Notes: generated by a model not told the origin, from the sequence alone. A stretch of DNA of 33,406 nucleotides from Acidobacteriota bacterium (GCA_022821145.1 JAJEEE010000011.1:1-33406), one strand, 5' to 3'; counted from the stretch's first letter, positions 1-10,899 are shown. Numbers and translations: made by a program.

Positions 1-222
1 CTTCGCTTGCCGGATGAAGTTGCCCAACGCCTGAATCGGTTGGCCGACCGGACCGGACGCAGCAAGACGTTCTACATGATCGAAGCCATCCGGGAGCACT
101 TGGACGACCTGGAGGACTTGTACCTCGCCGAGCAGCGGCTGATCGATATCCAGGCCGGGAAGTCTCAAGCCGTCCCGCTGGAAGAGTTGATGGAACGCTA
201 TGGCTTGGAGAGTCGAGATTGA
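1..222 (+). CDS. RHH antitoxin of a RelB type, 5'-partial
   Basis: The reading frame is open to the left edge, so the true start is probably outside the window; a TTG at position 7 is the only start inside it. The visible protein begins LRLPDEVAQRLNRLA, followed by a helix-turn-helix-like stretch (GRSKTFYMIEAIREHL) and an acidic helical tail. This is the usual layout of short ribbon-helix-helix antitoxins that bind their own promoter and cap a RelE/ParE toxin. The stop overlaps the next gene by 23 bases, the standard antitoxin-toxin overlap. The family is confident; the exact subfamily (RelB versus DUF6290-like) is not decided. Confidence 0.8.
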   Translation, partial: LRLPDEVAQRLNRLADRTGRSKTFYMIEAIREHLDDLEDLYLAEQRLIDIQAGKSQAVPLEELMERYGLESRD

Positions 223-469
223 CCGCGCCGCCGTCGGCGACTTGGGCAAACTCGACCGGCAAGCGGCACGGCGCATTCTGGCCTTTCTTCACGGCCGCGT
301 TGCGATACTGGACGACCCGCGCAGCATCGGCGAGGCGCTCAAGGGTTCCCGGCTTGGCGAGTTTTGGAAGTACCGAGTCGGCGATTACCGGATCATCGCC
401 CGCATCGAGGACAATGCGCTGCGTGTCCTGGTGGTGAGGGTCGCCCGCCGCGACAGGGTGTACAGGTAA
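200..469 (+). CDS. RelE/ParE-family toxin
   Basis: An 89-residue protein starting at an ATG inside the antitoxin gene. The order WRVEID, two helices, then the strands EFWKYRVGDYRIIARI and LRVLVVRVARRDRVYR is the RelE fold signature (GDYRIIARI core, basic C-terminus). RelE toxins cleave mRNA in the ribosomal A site; ParE relatives attack gyrase, and the sequence alone does not separate them. The basic residues of the last strand (R-x-x-R-R-D-R-V-Y-R) favour RelE-like. The length is normal and no damage is visible, so the pair is probably functional and repressed by the upstream antitoxin. Confidence 0.85.
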   Translation: MAWRVEIDRAAVGDLGKLDRQAARRILAFLHGRVAILDDPRSIGEALKGSRLGEFWKYRVGDYRIIARIEDNALRVLVVRVARRDRVYR

Positions 470-481
470 AGCACCGCATGC

Positions 482-506
482 GCACGGCCAACGAAAGCGG
501 CCGTGC
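482..506. terminator. Hairpin between convergent genes
   Basis: An 8-bp perfect stem (GCACGGCC / GGCCGTGC) encloses a 9-nt loop. It lies between the end of the relE-like gene (469) and the end of the convergent minus-strand gene (543). There is no T-run on either side, so it is at best a weak or Rho-assisted two-way terminator. Confidence 0.4.
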
Positions 507-542
507 ATCGTCGGCGGCGTTCGGGCGGGACGGTGCGCGGGG

Positions 543-1604
543 TCAGCGCTGCCGCGAATACCGGTAGTCGCCGGTGACGTGAATCACCATGAGGTCCGTC
601 GCCACGCCCGCATCATCGACGATGAACCGGTAACCGAGTCCCAGGCCTTCGAACAACGTTTCGGATACCGGCACCAGCAGCCGCGACGCGCCCTCGTCCA
701 CGCCGGCGGCGCCGAGGCCCACCGCCTGGTAGGCGCCCACGACGGTGGCGAACAGTTGGCCGCCGGTGAGCGTCACTTCGTAGGTCCGTTCGTTTCCGGC
801 GTATATCCCGGTGTAGACGCCGACGTACCGCGCCAGCACCTCGGGCGGCACGGACACGGCCCGATTGGAGGCGTCGGCGAGGTTGCCCGCCCAGTCTTCG
901 CTGCCGCGTTCGCACACCGACTCGAGCATCTCCGTGTCGGCAGCCAGCTCCATGTCCAACGTAAAGCCCCACGGTTCGGTGAACGCGCCGGGATCGGTGA
1001 AGGTGACCTCGACTTGCAGGCGGCCGAAGTCCGGACGCCGGTAGCGTTCCGTCATCCGCAACGCCTCGGTGTGCGATATTCCGTACCGACTCACCCACGT
1101 CTTGTCGTTGAATCCGGCGCTTTCGACGACCAGAGTGTCGCCGTCCCAGCGTCCCACCGAATAACCTGCCCAACTGGACACGGGTTCGGCCTCGAGTTCG
1201 CGGCCGTCCATGTGGACGACGCGATACGTGAGGTCCTCGTCCAGGATCGCGATGGCGGCAGGCGTCTGGAGGAAGCGTTTCCAGCCGCCGAACCGCTCCG
1301 TCTCGGGCCCGCTCGGCTGACACTGGAAGAAGGGTCGAGTCCGGTAGTACTCCTGCTGCCGCTGACGGGCGAGGTTGGCGACCCACGGCTGCACGGTGGC
1401 GGGATCGAGAACGGTCACGGGACGCGGCCCGGTCCATACGCCGGTCAGATCCGGGTGGCCGTCGGGCCCGCGCGGCGCCGGCGCGGCGAGGTCCGGATTC
1501 CCGTCAACCGTGCGCGGGATGCCCGGCCAGGGCCGATCCAGCCATTGGGCGGCTGCGGGCGTCGCGCCCGCAAAAAGCATGAGCGCCGAGACAAACAGTT
1601 TCAT
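543..1604 (-). CDS. Secreted protein with DGHPDLTGVW motif, unknown function
   Basis: A 353-residue exported protein. The start is the ATG at 1604: it has a GGAGAGG Shine-Dalgarno 5 nt upstream and gives a clean signal peptide (MKLFVSALMLFAGATPAAAQ, cleavage after AAA). The open frame runs further upstream to 1793, but that part looks non-coding. After the signal come a proline/aspartate-rich segment, the motif DGHPDLTGVWTG near residue 50, a single Cys in FFQCQPSGPE, and a beta-rich body. The last third (ARYVGVYTG to the end) resembles the small lipocalin-like/DUF3471-type domains found at the C-terminus of secreted proteins. Such proteins occur in large families in Acidobacteria and their role is not established. 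It is transcribed alone, divergent from the transaldolase. Confidence 0.85.
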   Translation of the reverse strand: MKLFVSALMLFAGATPAAAQWLDRPWPGIPRTVDGNPDLAAPAPRGPDGHPDLTGVWTGPRPVTVLDPATVQPWVANLARQRQQEYYRTRPFFQCQPSGPETERFGGWKRFLQTPAAIAILDEDLTYRVVHMDGRELEAEPVSSWAGYSVGRWDGDTLVVESAGFNDKTWVSRYGISHTEALRMTERYRRPDFGRLQVEVTFTDPGAFTEPWGFTLDMELAADTEMLESVCERGSEDWAGNLADASNRAVSVPPEVLARYVGVYTGIYAGNERTYEVTLTGGQLFATVVGAYQAVGLGAAGVDEGASRLLVPVSETLFEGLGLGYRFIVDDAGVATDLMVIHVTGDYRYSRQR

Positions 1605-1665
1605 GGATCCTCTCCAGTTTCCGGGAACCGGCTCCGAGCCCCGTGAATGGTCCGGCATGGGCCTG

Positions 1666-1694
1666 ATTCTATGCTCGCCGGTGTCATCGGTCAC
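1666..1694 (-). promoter_or_regulatory. Sigma70-like promoter of the secreted protein gene
   Basis: On the minus strand, GTGACC (1689-1694) and TAGAAT (1666-1671) are separated by exactly 17 nt. They match TTGACA at 4/6 and TATAAT at 5/6. This leaves a leader of about 55 nt before the ATG at 1604, which carries a good Shine-Dalgarno. TAGAAT recurs as a -10 at 7971. Confidence 0.55.
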
Positions 1695-1806
1695 GCCCGA
1701 ATCCGTACCGGTGGTCGATGAACGGTCCGGACCGCGGTCCGCGCCCGTCTCCAGCCGGCCCGGCCGATCGGCGGTCGGAATTCCTCCGTTCACGGCCCTC
1801 TCGCGG

Positions 1807-1812
1807 TAGAAT
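1807..1812 (+). promoter_or_regulatory. Possible -10 box upstream of transaldolase
   Basis: TAGAAT matches TATAAT at 5/6 and lies about 70 nt before the transaldolase ATG. No convincing -35 box occurs at 16-18 nt spacing, so this is tentative. The rest of the 1605-1881 gap shows no gene; it is the divergent control region of the two flanking genes. Confidence 0.3.
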
Positions 1813-1881
1813 GGGCGGGACTCCGGCCATGGTTATCGGCGGCCCGCGTCGACTCCGTTACCAAGGATCAAGGATTCCTCA

Positions 1882-2544
1882 ATGAAACTCTTCCTGGACA
1901 CCGCCAACATCGACGAGATTTCCGAAGCCGCCGCGACGGGCGTGCTCGACGGGATTACCACGAATCCCTCCCTGATCGCCAGGGAAGGCCACGATCTCGA
2001 AGACCAGCTCATCAAGATCTGCGCCGTCGTGGATGGGCCGGTCAGCGCCGAGGTTGTCAGCACCGACTTCGAAGGGATGGTGGCCGAAGGACGCAGGCTG
2101 GCCGAGATCCATTCGAACATCGTCGTCAAGTGTCCCATGACCCTGGACGGGCTCAAGGCGACGCGGGCGCTCAGTGACGACGACATCCCCGTCAACGTCA
2201 CGCTGGTATTCTCGGCCGCGCAGGCCATCTTCGCGGCGAAGGCCGGCGCGCAGTTCGTCAGCCCGTTCATCGGCCGGCTCGACGACATCGCCACCGACGG
2301 CATGTCGCTCATCGGCGACATCGTCGGCATCTACGACAACTACGGATACGACACCGAGGTTCTGGCGGCGTCGATCCGGGGTCCGATGCACGTGGTCGAA
2401 GCGGCGCGGGCGGGCGCGGACGTCTGCACGCTTCCTCTGAAAGTCTTCCGGCAGTTGCTGAAACATCCTCTGACGGACATCGGGCTGGCCAACTTCCTCA
2501 GGGACTGGGAGGCGATGGCCGTCAAGGTGGCCGGCTCCGGTTGA
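1882..2544 (+). CDS. tal: Transaldolase, MipB/TalC subfamily
   Basis: A 220-residue single-domain class I aldolase of the pentose phosphate pathway. It transfers a dihydroxyacetone unit from sedoheptulose-7-P to glyceraldehyde-3-P. Visible landmarks are [10 protein letters not shown] with Asp6, the [10 protein letters not shown] motif, and the Schiff-base lysine Lys83 in NIVVKCPMT. In the close relative fructose-6-phosphate aldolase, the residues matching Glu57 (VSAEVVSTD) and Phe129 ([10 protein letters not shown]) are Gln and Tyr. Here they are Glu and Phe, which points to true transaldolase rather than FSA. The length (about 215-220) is normal. An AAGGAT stretch lies 5' of the ATG. The next gene follows after 20 bp, suggesting co-transcription. 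Confidence 0.95.
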   Translation: MKLFLDTANIDEISEAAATGVLDGITTNPSLIAREGHDLEDQLIKICAVVDGPVSAEVVSTDFEGMVAEGRRLAEIHSNIVVKCPMTLDGLKATRALSDDDIPVNVTLVFSAAQAIFAAKAGAQFVSPFIGRLDDIATDGMSLIGDIVGIYDNYGYDTEVLAASIRGPMHVVEAARAGADVCTLPLKVFRQLLKHPLTDIGLANFLRDWEAMAVKVAGSG

Positions 2545-2564
2545 GGTCCGGAGGCGGGGGCCTC

Positions 2565-4123
<1,559 letters not shown>

Positions 4124-4127
<4 letters not shown>

Positions 4128-6007
4128 GACGAACCGCGTTCCAGGTTCGGACCGGACGCGCCGGCGGCCGGGGGGCGGCGGCGGCGCTCCTGCTCTGCCT
4201 CGGTTGTCTGCACGCGTATGCCCAGGACGACTGGAACGAGTACCGGTCGCGGAGCTTCCGCATCGTCGGCGACGCCGATCCCGATGACGCCGAGCGCGTG
4301 GTCGCGCGCCTGGAGGCTTTCATGGCGGCGACCCGGCAGTTCCTGGGTGTCGCCGGGTGGCCCTCGCTCCCGCCAGCGACGCTCGTCCTGCTGGATGGGC
4401 GGGGCGCGTTGCGGGCGGCGGGAATCGATCCGGAGGACTTCTTCGTCTTCGTGGGACCGGACCGGACCTTCGTCGTGCTTGCGGAACCCGGCCAGGAGGC
4501 GACGCTCGAGGGGCTCCTTCACCGCTATTTCATGGAAATCGCTCGCCGGGCCGTTCCGAACGCGCCGCTCTGGATCAGGGAAGGACTGGCGGCGTTCTAC
4601 CGGACGACCGCGTGGTCCGAGGACGGCCGCGGCATCGATGCCGGGCGGCCCATCGAGTCCTACATGCGCCGGGTCCGCGATTCGGCGAACCGGATCGGGT
4701 TCGCCCGGCTTGCCGAGGCGGGCGCCGACGACGAGCCGGCCAGCCGGGACAGCGTCCTCACCGCCGAATCCTGGGCACGGGTGCACTACCTGATGACACG
4801 GGACGGGGGGAGCGGTCAGGGCCGCACGGCCGAGCTCGTCCGGTTGGCGGCTTCGGGCCGGCCTTTCGAAGCGGCCGTCGAGGACGCGTTTGGCGCCGGT
4901 CCGGACGAAGTGTTCGATGGCTTCGAATCCTACGCCGGGACCGACGGGCCGTGGCCGCGGATCGCCCTCGACGCCGATCCCCGGACACGTGAAATGACCT
5001 CGGTGGGCGAGTTCGCGGAAATCGACGCGTTGACCGTTCTCGGCGCGGTCATGGTTGCGGGCCGGCTTCCGGGCGCGGAAGCGCAGTTGGGCCGCGCGCT
5101 CGCCCTCGACCGGAACGCCCCGGGGCCCTACATCGCTCTCGCCCCGCTGCTCATCGAGCAGGGGCGTTTCGACGAGGTGCGGTATGCCGTCGATCAGGCG
5201 GGGCGGCGCGAGGACCCGGGTCGCCTCGGACATTACTACTACGCGCTCTCTCTGCTACTGGAAGATCCGACGCCGGCCCGAGGTCGGATGGCCCGTGCAC
5301 GGCGGGAACTGAGGGCCGCGATCGATCTGGATCCCTCCTTCGCCGAGGCGTACCATCGGCTTGCGGCGAGCTTTCTGGGTACCGGTGAGCCGGCGGGTGA
5401 CGCACTGCGAGCGCTCGAGACGGCCATCGAGCTGAGTCCCGGAAATCCCGAATACCTGGCCACGTACAGCCGTTTCCTGATCGCCCAGGAGCGCTTCGAC
5501 GAGGCTCGCGACGTGCTGGCGCCGCTGATTGACCGCATGGGGCGTTCCCGGGCCCGTGACCGCGCTGTCGGCCTCATGGACTCGATCGCCGGGAGAACCG
5601 GCGGCCGGGGTCTGATCGGCGAGGGATTCGCGGAGATCCGGACGGGCGACGGCAACGCGCCCGGCGGCGATGCGGCGCCGTCGGCCGCGCCGGTACAGGC
5701 GCGACGCTCGCCCGCCGCCGACCTGGAGCGTGTCGTCGCCGGCGAACGGCAATCGGGTCGGCTGACGCTCGTGGATTGCCGCCAGGGTCTCGCCTTGACC
5801 GTGGAGGATGAGGCCGGAACCTACGTTTTCCACACCGATCTTCCCGACCGCGTGGCTTTTTCGAGCGATTCGGCCGAAGAGATCGGCCGCGAGATCCGCT
5901 GCGGAGTCCAGGACCCGCCGGTTGCCGTCGTGGTAACGTTTCAACCCGCGGGCGAGGGTGACCCGTTCACCGGTGTCCCGTCGGTCGTGGAGTTCGTGGG
6001 TCCGTGA
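4124..6007 (+). CDS. Exported TPR protein with decayed peptidase-MA-like domain
   Basis: A 627-residue protein. The GTG at 4124 overlaps the pccB stop (GTGA) and gives a signal peptide (Arg-rich start, [17 protein letters not shown]), supporting this start over longer frames. Residues 35-230 resemble the DUF1570/peptidase-MA gluzincin domain. Where HExxH is expected the sequence is HRYFM (133-137), and only the downstream [10 protein letters not shown] (Glu153) is kept, so no zinc peptidase activity is expected. TPR-like helical pairs span about 310-490 (e.g. [31 protein letters not shown]). A C-terminal beta module starts near 530 ([15 protein letters not shown]) and contains two Cys residues. 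Probably periplasmic; function unknown. It is translationally coupled to its paralogous neighbour. Confidence 0.8.
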
Positions 6008-7884
6008 GGACGACGTCGGCACGAAGGGCCGGTACCGCCGCCCGCGCGGCACGCGCCCGGCGGACGTGGATCGCGTATGCGATCGCCGCGCTGGCGTGGT
6101 CCGCGGCGGAGCCGGCCGCGGCGCAGTCGAGACGCGACGAGGCGTGGATCGAGCTGTCGACGCCGCGCTTCGTCGTTTTGACCGACACGGACGAGGAGAA
6201 GGGCCGCCGGATCCTGGAGGATTTCGAGGCGCGGTACGCGGCCTACGAGTCGGCCATCGTTCCCGTTCGTTCCCGGCAATTTCCGATCCGCGTTTTCCTT
6301 TTCGACGAGCTTCAGGATTTTCAGAGTTTCTTGCCGGAGGCGGTCACGACGCGGTTGAACCTGCGGAACGAACGCGTGCCGGAGCGGTCCGGTTACCTGT
6401 TTCGCGGCGACATCGGGGCGTTCATCGTGCTTCGCGACCGGGGAGTGGACGATCTGGCCGACGACGTCGGTCACTCGGTCGGGCATCTGCTGCTCGCGCA
6501 ATCCCTCCTATGGCAGCCATTCTGGCTTCAGGAGGCCGTCGGAGAATTCGTCCGGGCGCTGGGCCGTGGCGGGGGCGGCGATCCCGTGGATGCCGGCGAG
6601 GCCTTTCCCCTGGACGAACTCGTCGAGATCGTGCCGAGCGAGGACTTCGACGACCTCGGCGACGGTGGAACGTTCCGCCGGCAGTCGTATCACCTGTTCC
6701 GCGTCTTGCTCGAGGACTATCCGCGGATTCTGGCCGACTACGTCGCGGAACTCGGTTTCGCCCGAGGATACGACGCGGCGTTGAACCTGGACGCCGCGGC
6801 CTTCGGCAGCGTCGCATCCAGAGTGCTGGAGTACGACGACCGGGGGCTGGGGCTCGCGCCGGCCGTCGTGGACATCGTGGTACGGACGATCGACAACGCC
6901 GCACTGGACGCGGCGAAAGGCGATCTGGCGGCGGCCGCGGGCCTCCAGAACCTTGCCCGGAATCACTATCAAGCCAGCCGCACGGATGCGGCCCGCATCG
7001 GAATGGCGCGGCTCTCGATGCGGGACGCCCGCAACGAGAACACCCGGAGCGGTTTGCGGCAACTCGCGGCAGAACTGCCCGAATCCGGCCTGGCGCAGTA
7101 TGCCTTCGGGTCGCTCCCGACGTCGGGCGGCGAGGATCGCCTTCGGCGGATCGACGCCATGGAACGCGCGATCGAGCTGCTGCCATACATGGGCCGCGCC
7201 TACGCCGGTCTCGGCGCGCTCTACGTCGAAGAAGGCCGCCCCGAGGACGCGATCCGTCTGGCCGAGGAAGCGATCGACCTCGAGCCCGAGTTCGCCGACC
7301 GCGCGTTCGAGGTCATCATGGAAGCCCGCCTGGCGGCGGGTGACACCGACGGCGCGATCCAGGCGGCCGAAACCGCGGCCACGCTGCCGCATTCGGATCC
7401 CGGCTCGTTGGATCACTATCGGCTACTGGTGCCCGAGTTGTACCGAAGGTTGGAGCGGATCCGCCGGGAAGAGGACGCGAACCGGCTGGACGCGCTGCGG
7501 CGGGAACTGGAGACGCGGGTCGAGGCGCAGGATCCCCGGCCCACGGCGGCCCCGGGCGGACCGGTTCCACTGGGCCTGGTGCACTACGACACGTCGTCGG
7601 ATCCGCCGCCGGGCGTGAGCGAGCCGCGGCTGGTGTCGGGAGACCTTCCGGCGTATTCGACCGATATGCGCCGCGACAGGATCCAGGGCCGCGTCGTGCT
7701 GGACGTGGACCTGGACCGCCAGGGACGGGTGACGAGCGCCCAGGTTCGCAGCGCCGACGATCCGGCGCTGTCGGCGGCGGCCACCGCCGCCCTGCGGCGC
7801 TGGCGATTCGATCCCGCGCGGTTGCGGGAAGAATCCGTCGCCTTCTCGTTCCGGCTCACCTTCACGTTCGATCTCCAGGAGTAG
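6004..7884 (+). CDS. Exported TPR protein with decayed HExxH and TonB C-terminal domain
   Basis: A 626-residue protein starting at a GTG that overlaps the previous stop by 4 nt. An Arg-rich N-terminus is followed by a hydrophobic stretch and a signal-peptidase site (EPAAAQ, after residue 40). Residues 45-300 are a second copy of the peptidase-MA-like domain: GHSVGH (156-161) replaces HExxH, with Ser in place of the catalytic Glu, while WLQEAVGEF keeps the third-ligand Glu177. TPR units follow (around 380-450: MGRAYAGLGALYVEEGRPEDAIRL). The last 80 residues are a TonB_C-type domain (GRVVLDVDLDRQGRVTSAQV, then AATAALRRWRFDPA). It is probably a periplasmic interaction or scaffolding protein. With its neighbour it forms an evolutionarily related pair. 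Confidence 0.8.
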   Translation: MRTTSARRAGTAARAARARRTWIAYAIAALAWSAAEPAAAQSRRDEAWIELSTPRFVVLTDTDEEKGRRILEDFEARYAAYESAIVPVRSRQFPIRVFLFDELQDFQSFLPEAVTTRLNLRNERVPERSGYLFRGDIGAFIVLRDRGVDDLADDVGHSVGHLLLAQSLLWQPFWLQEAVGEFVRALGRGGGGDPVDAGEAFPLDELVEIVPSEDFDDLGDGGTFRRQSYHLFRVLLEDYPRILADYVAELGFARGYDAALNLDAAAFGSVASRVLEYDDRGLGLAPAVVDIVVRTIDNAALDAAKGDLAAAAGLQNLARNHYQASRTDAARIGMARLSMRDARNENTRSGLRQLAAELPESGLAQYAFGSLPTSGGEDRLRRIDAMERAIELLPYMGRAYAGLGALYVEEGRPEDAIRLAEEAIDLEPEFADRAFEVIMEARLAAGDTDGAIQAAETAATLPHSDPGSLDHYRLLVPELYRRLERIRREEDANRLDALRRELETRVEAQDPRPTAAPGGPVPLGLVHYDTSSDPPPGVSEPRLVSGDLPAYSTDMRRDRIQGRVVLDVDLDRQGRVTSAQVRSADDPALSAAATAALRRWRFDPARLREESVAFSFRLTFTFDLQE

Positions 7885-7909
7885 GCCTCTCGATGTTTCA
7901 CCGCGGGTC

Positions 7910-7936
7910 CGATGCCCGCGTGCGGCGCGGGCATCG
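7910..7936. terminator. Strong hairpin between the TPR genes and the glycan cluster
   Basis: An 11-bp perfect stem (CGATGCCCGCG / CGCGGGCATCG) with a 5-nt TGCGG loop lies 25 bp after the preceding stop codon. No T-run follows. Its place just before a promoter suggests a transcriptional boundary, but the mechanism is inferred. Confidence 0.5.
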
Positions 7937-7947
7937 AGGGCGGCTTG

Positions 7948-7976
7948 TTGAGAGGCGGTTGGGCTACGGATAGAAT
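7948..7976 (+). promoter_or_regulatory. Sigma70-like promoter, predicted leaderless start
   Basis: TTGAGA (7948-7953), a 17-nt spacer and TAGAAT (7971-7976): each box has one mismatch to consensus. The -10 box ends 6 nt before the ATG at 7983, so the expected start point falls on or next to the ATG and the mRNA would be leaderless. No Shine-Dalgarno is present, which fits. Confidence 0.65.
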
Positions 7977-7982
7977 CGGACG

Positions 7983-10799
7983 ATGGAGTTCTCGGGCGAG
8001 AGATACGTGCCTTCCGTCGGCGGACAGATCCGCTACGAGCACGTGCATCGTTACGCGTTGTCGCTGCCGTTCGTCGAACAGCGGGTGGTCCTGGACCTGG
8101 CGTCGGGAGAGGGTTACGGAGCGGCGCTCCTTGCCTCGAAGGCGAGTTTCGTCATCGGCGTGGATGCGGACGTCGGGACCGTCGGCGCCGCCGAGGATCG
8201 CTATGGCGACCCCCGACTGCGTTTCGTCGCCGGCGATTGCGGCGCCGTTCCGATCGCGGACGCCACGTTCGATGTCGTGACGTCGTTCGAGACGATCGAA
8301 CACCACGACCGCCACGCGCGGATGATGGCCGAGATCAAGCGCGTGTTGAAGCCCGGCGGCGTCCTGATCCTGTCGTCGCCGAACAGGCCGGTGTATGCGC
8401 GGCAATCGCCGGAGCCGAACCCCTTCCACGTCAAGGAACTCGACTACGACGAGCTGGCCGGACTCGTGGGCGAACACTTCGCCCACTGTCGCGTATATGG
8501 ACAACGCATCGCTGCGGGATCGGTCGTTGCGCCATTGTCCGGGGACGGCGGGATTCGCCTGGACGCGTGGACCGGCGACGAGGGTCGCGTGCGCCGCCGG
8601 ATTCGCGCCCTTCCGGACCCGGTATACTTTCTGGCCGTCTGTTCCGACGACGCACGGCGCATGGAAACCGAGATCAGCTCGGTCTACTTCGACCGGGCCG
8701 CGGACCTGCTGCGTCTGCTCGAAGACGACAAACGCGAACAGATCGACCGCATGGGGGAGCAAGTTGCGCGGACCGACGCGGAACTGGCGAAACAGCGCCG
8801 CGGTTACGAAGCGGAGATCGAGCGTCAGACACGGGAGATTTCGATACAACGCGTCGGTTATGAAGCGGAGATCGAGCGTCAGACACAGGAACTGGAGAGG
8901 GTGCACGCGGGTTACAAGTCGGCGATAGAGAGTCAACACGATGCGATGGGACAACTCCAGTCCGACAATCGGGAGCTGATCCGGTCGGCGCATGAAGCCG
9001 GGGAGCGCTTGGCGCTGACGAACCAGCAACTCGCCGCCGCGAACGTACAACTGACGCAGAAAGATACGATCATCCGAGATCAAACTGACACTATTGTCCG
9101 GTTTACCGGAATCTTGAATTGGTTCCATCTGTCACGCGCGTGGGGCGTCGCACGCCGCCTGCAGCTGCTCAACCAGGTCCGTCAACGATGGGTTGCACGG
9201 ATTTCCGGCCGTAGACGCGCTTTCCACGGCGCCATTGATGCCGCGAGGCTTGTCATCGGGCCACCGGATCGTCTCGACGTCAGCGGATGGGTGTACTCGA
9301 AGTCGTCGCGCATCCAGTCGATCGAGGTTTTCGTCGGCCCCCGTTACTTGGGAGGTCTGCGATACGGCATTCCCCGAAGCGAAGTTACGCCGGGGGCGCC
9401 CGTGAACTGCGGGTATGCGGACAACATTGACGTTTCGGGTCTGGGTATTTCCGGAAACGAGATGCTGCGGGTTCGTGTTCGCGACGCCACGGGGAACCTC
9501 GAGTGTTACGAGTCGCCGATTGCGCACGCAGAGTCCGGGAGCCCCGAGCCCGCCGTAGTGACGGAATCGGTGGGGGAGAAGCATCCAGGGGAAGAAGAGT
9601 CGTTCGGACCGGCCGAACGTCGAGTGGTCGGCGAGACCGTGGCTCCGCAGGAATGCCAGGCACTGGCGGATCTGATCGCAGAGTTCCAGACGCGAACGGA
9701 TCGCTATCCCTCGATCCTGGACTGGGAATCCGGTCTCGAGCTCGCCGAAACGTACCGCGGCATGGCAATCTGTTCTCCGCCGCCGGGGTGCGCCGGTGAG
9801 TTGCCGTATCTGGACGACAGCATCGACGTCGTCGTTGTCGGTCCAAGGCGTTCCGTACATCTGGCCGAGGGCCGCAGGGTGGCCGCGACCGCGGTCCTGC
9901 ATCCGGGCGAATCCGACGACGCCTTCACGGTGGAGTGGCAAGCCGCACTCCCGATTGGAAGACCGTTGCCGACGGCGTCCATCGTGATTCCCGTGTTCAA
10001 CAACGTGGATTTCACCCAACAGTGCCTGGAGCGGTTGCAGGCGACCGTGGCCCGCGAATTCGATTATGTGCAGATCATCGTCGTTGACGACGCATCGACA
10101 GATACGACCTCTGCGTTTCTGGAGCGGTGGGCGGAACGCGACGACCGGCATCACGTGCTGAGCAATTCAGAGAATCGGGGTTTCGTGTTCAGTTGCAATC
10201 GCGGCGCCGAGATCGCGTCCGGCGACACTCTCGTATTTCTCAACAACGACACGCTCCCTATGCCCGGATGGCTGCAACCGCTGCTGGCGTTGCTGCGGGA
10301 CTCGCCGGACGCGGGCGTCGTCGGCGGAAAGCTCCTGTATCCCGATGGACGATTGCAGGAAGCCGGCGGGGTTGTATTCTCCGACGGGTCGGCTTGCAAC
10401 TTCGGCAAGGGTTTGCCGGCGGGTGCGCCCCTGGGAAGTTTCCTGAGAGAAGTAGACTATTGCTCCGGCGCCATGCTGGCCACGCCTAGGGGCTTGTTCA
10501 GTGATTTGGGAGGTTTTGATACACGATTCGCCCCAGGATACTACGAGGATACCGACTACTGCTTCAGAGTCCGCGCCAGCGGTTATCGTGTCTACTACCA
10601 ACCCGAGAGCGTGGTCGTTCATTTCGAAGGGGCGTCGGCCGGCACCGATGGCGACGCGGGAATGAAGCGCTATCAGGCAGTGAATCGAACCAAGTTCATC
10701 GCCAAATGGAGTGACACTCTCAAAGATCATCCGAAGCCGCCGGAGAACTACGATTTCGAAACCCTCCATCAACTGTCCGTGCGCGGGGCTGGTGGGTGA
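7983..10799 (+). CDS. Methyltransferase / coiled-coil / GT2 glycosyltransferase fusion
   Basis: A 938-residue modular protein. Residues 1-180 are a class I SAM methyltransferase (VVLDLASGEGYG at 35-46, VIGVDAD, and the post-IV motif LKPGGVLILSSPN). Residues about 220-370 are a charged coiled coil that contains an 18-residue repeat. Residues about 420-515 form a beta-rich module of unknown type. Residues about 660-925 are a family 2 glycosyltransferase: TASIVIPVFNN, VDDAST, the LNND sugar-nucleotide/metal site, and the acceptor region with GGFDTRFAPGYYEDTDYCFR. Similar multi-domain proteins build and cap O-antigen or other surface glycans at the inner membrane. No membrane segment is seen. It opens the plus-strand glycan cluster and has its own promoter. 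Confidence 0.85.
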   Translation: MEFSGERYVPSVGGQIRYEHVHRYALSLPFVEQRVVLDLASGEGYGAALLASKASFVIGVDADVGTVGAAEDRYGDPRLRFVAGDCGAVPIADATFDVVTSFETIEHHDRHARMMAEIKRVLKPGGVLILSSPNRPVYARQSPEPNPFHVKELDYDELAGLVGEHFAHCRVYGQRIAAGSVVAPLSGDGGIRLDAWTGDEGRVRRRIRALPDPVYFLAVCSDDARRMETEISSVYFDRAADLLRLLEDDKREQIDRMGEQVARTDAELAKQRRGYEAEIERQTREISIQRVGYEAEIERQTQELERVHAGYKSAIESQHDAMGQLQSDNRELIRSAHEAGERLALTNQQLAAANVQLTQKDTIIRDQTDTIVRFTGILNWFHLSRAWGVARRLQLLNQVRQRWVARISGRRRAFHGAIDAARLVIGPPDRLDVSGWVYSKSSRIQSIEVFVGPRYLGGLRYGIPRSEVTPGAPVNCGYADNIDVSGLGISGNEMLRVRVRDATGNLECYESPIAHAESGSPEPAVVTESVGEKHPGEEESFGPAERRVVGETVAPQECQALADLIAEFQTRTDRYPSILDWESGLELAETYRGMAICSPPPGCAGELPYLDDSIDVVVVGPRRSVHLAEGRRVAATAVLHPGESDDAFTVEWQAALPIGRPLPTASIVIPVFNNVDFTQQCLERLQATVAREFDYVQIIVVDDASTDTTSAFLERWAERDDRHHVLSNSENRGFVFSCNRGAEIASGDTLVFLNNDTLPMPGWLQPLLALLRDSPDAGVVGGKLLYPDGRLQEAGGVVFSDGSACNFGKGLPAGAPLGSFLREVDYCSGAMLATPRGLFSDLGGFDTRFAPGYYEDTDYCFRVRASGYRVYYQPESVVVHFEGASAGTDGDAGMKRYQAVNRTKFIAKWSDTLKDHPKPPENYDFETLHQLSVRGAGG
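8802..8963 (+). repeat. Three 54-bp in-frame repeats in the coiled coil
   Basis: Three tandem units start at 8802, 8856 and 8910. Each encodes 18 residues beginning GYEAEIERQT, GYEAEIERQT and GYKSAIESQH. The first two share almost identical DNA over about 35 bases; the third is diverged. An 18-residue period (7+11) suits a coiled coil, so copy number could tune rod length. Confidence 0.8.
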
Positions 10800-10899
10800 G
10801 CCCATGAGATCAACGGCCGTTCGCACGCTGCGGTGACACGCGGTCGAACAAGACACCCGCAGTCGCCGGCCCTTGGGATTGGATCTCCGTCAACCGATT

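Noticed and set aside
579-1646. 355-residue plus-strand frame opposite the secreted protein gene
   Set aside because: It is Arg/His/Gly-rich with no domain. The minus strand has a signal peptide, Shine-Dalgarno and a known motif over the same bases.
1882-2544. Fructose-6-phosphate aldolase assignment
   Set aside because: The discriminating positions are Glu57 and Phe129, as in transaldolases, rather than the Gln/Tyr pair of FSA.
8802-8963. CRISPR-like repeat
   Set aside because: The 54-bp units are contiguous, in frame and coding for a coiled coil; there are no spacers.
7584-9128. 514-residue minus-strand frame opposite the TPR and GT fusion genes
   Set aside because: No motif is visible, and it runs through a promoter/hairpin region and two supported plus-strand genes.
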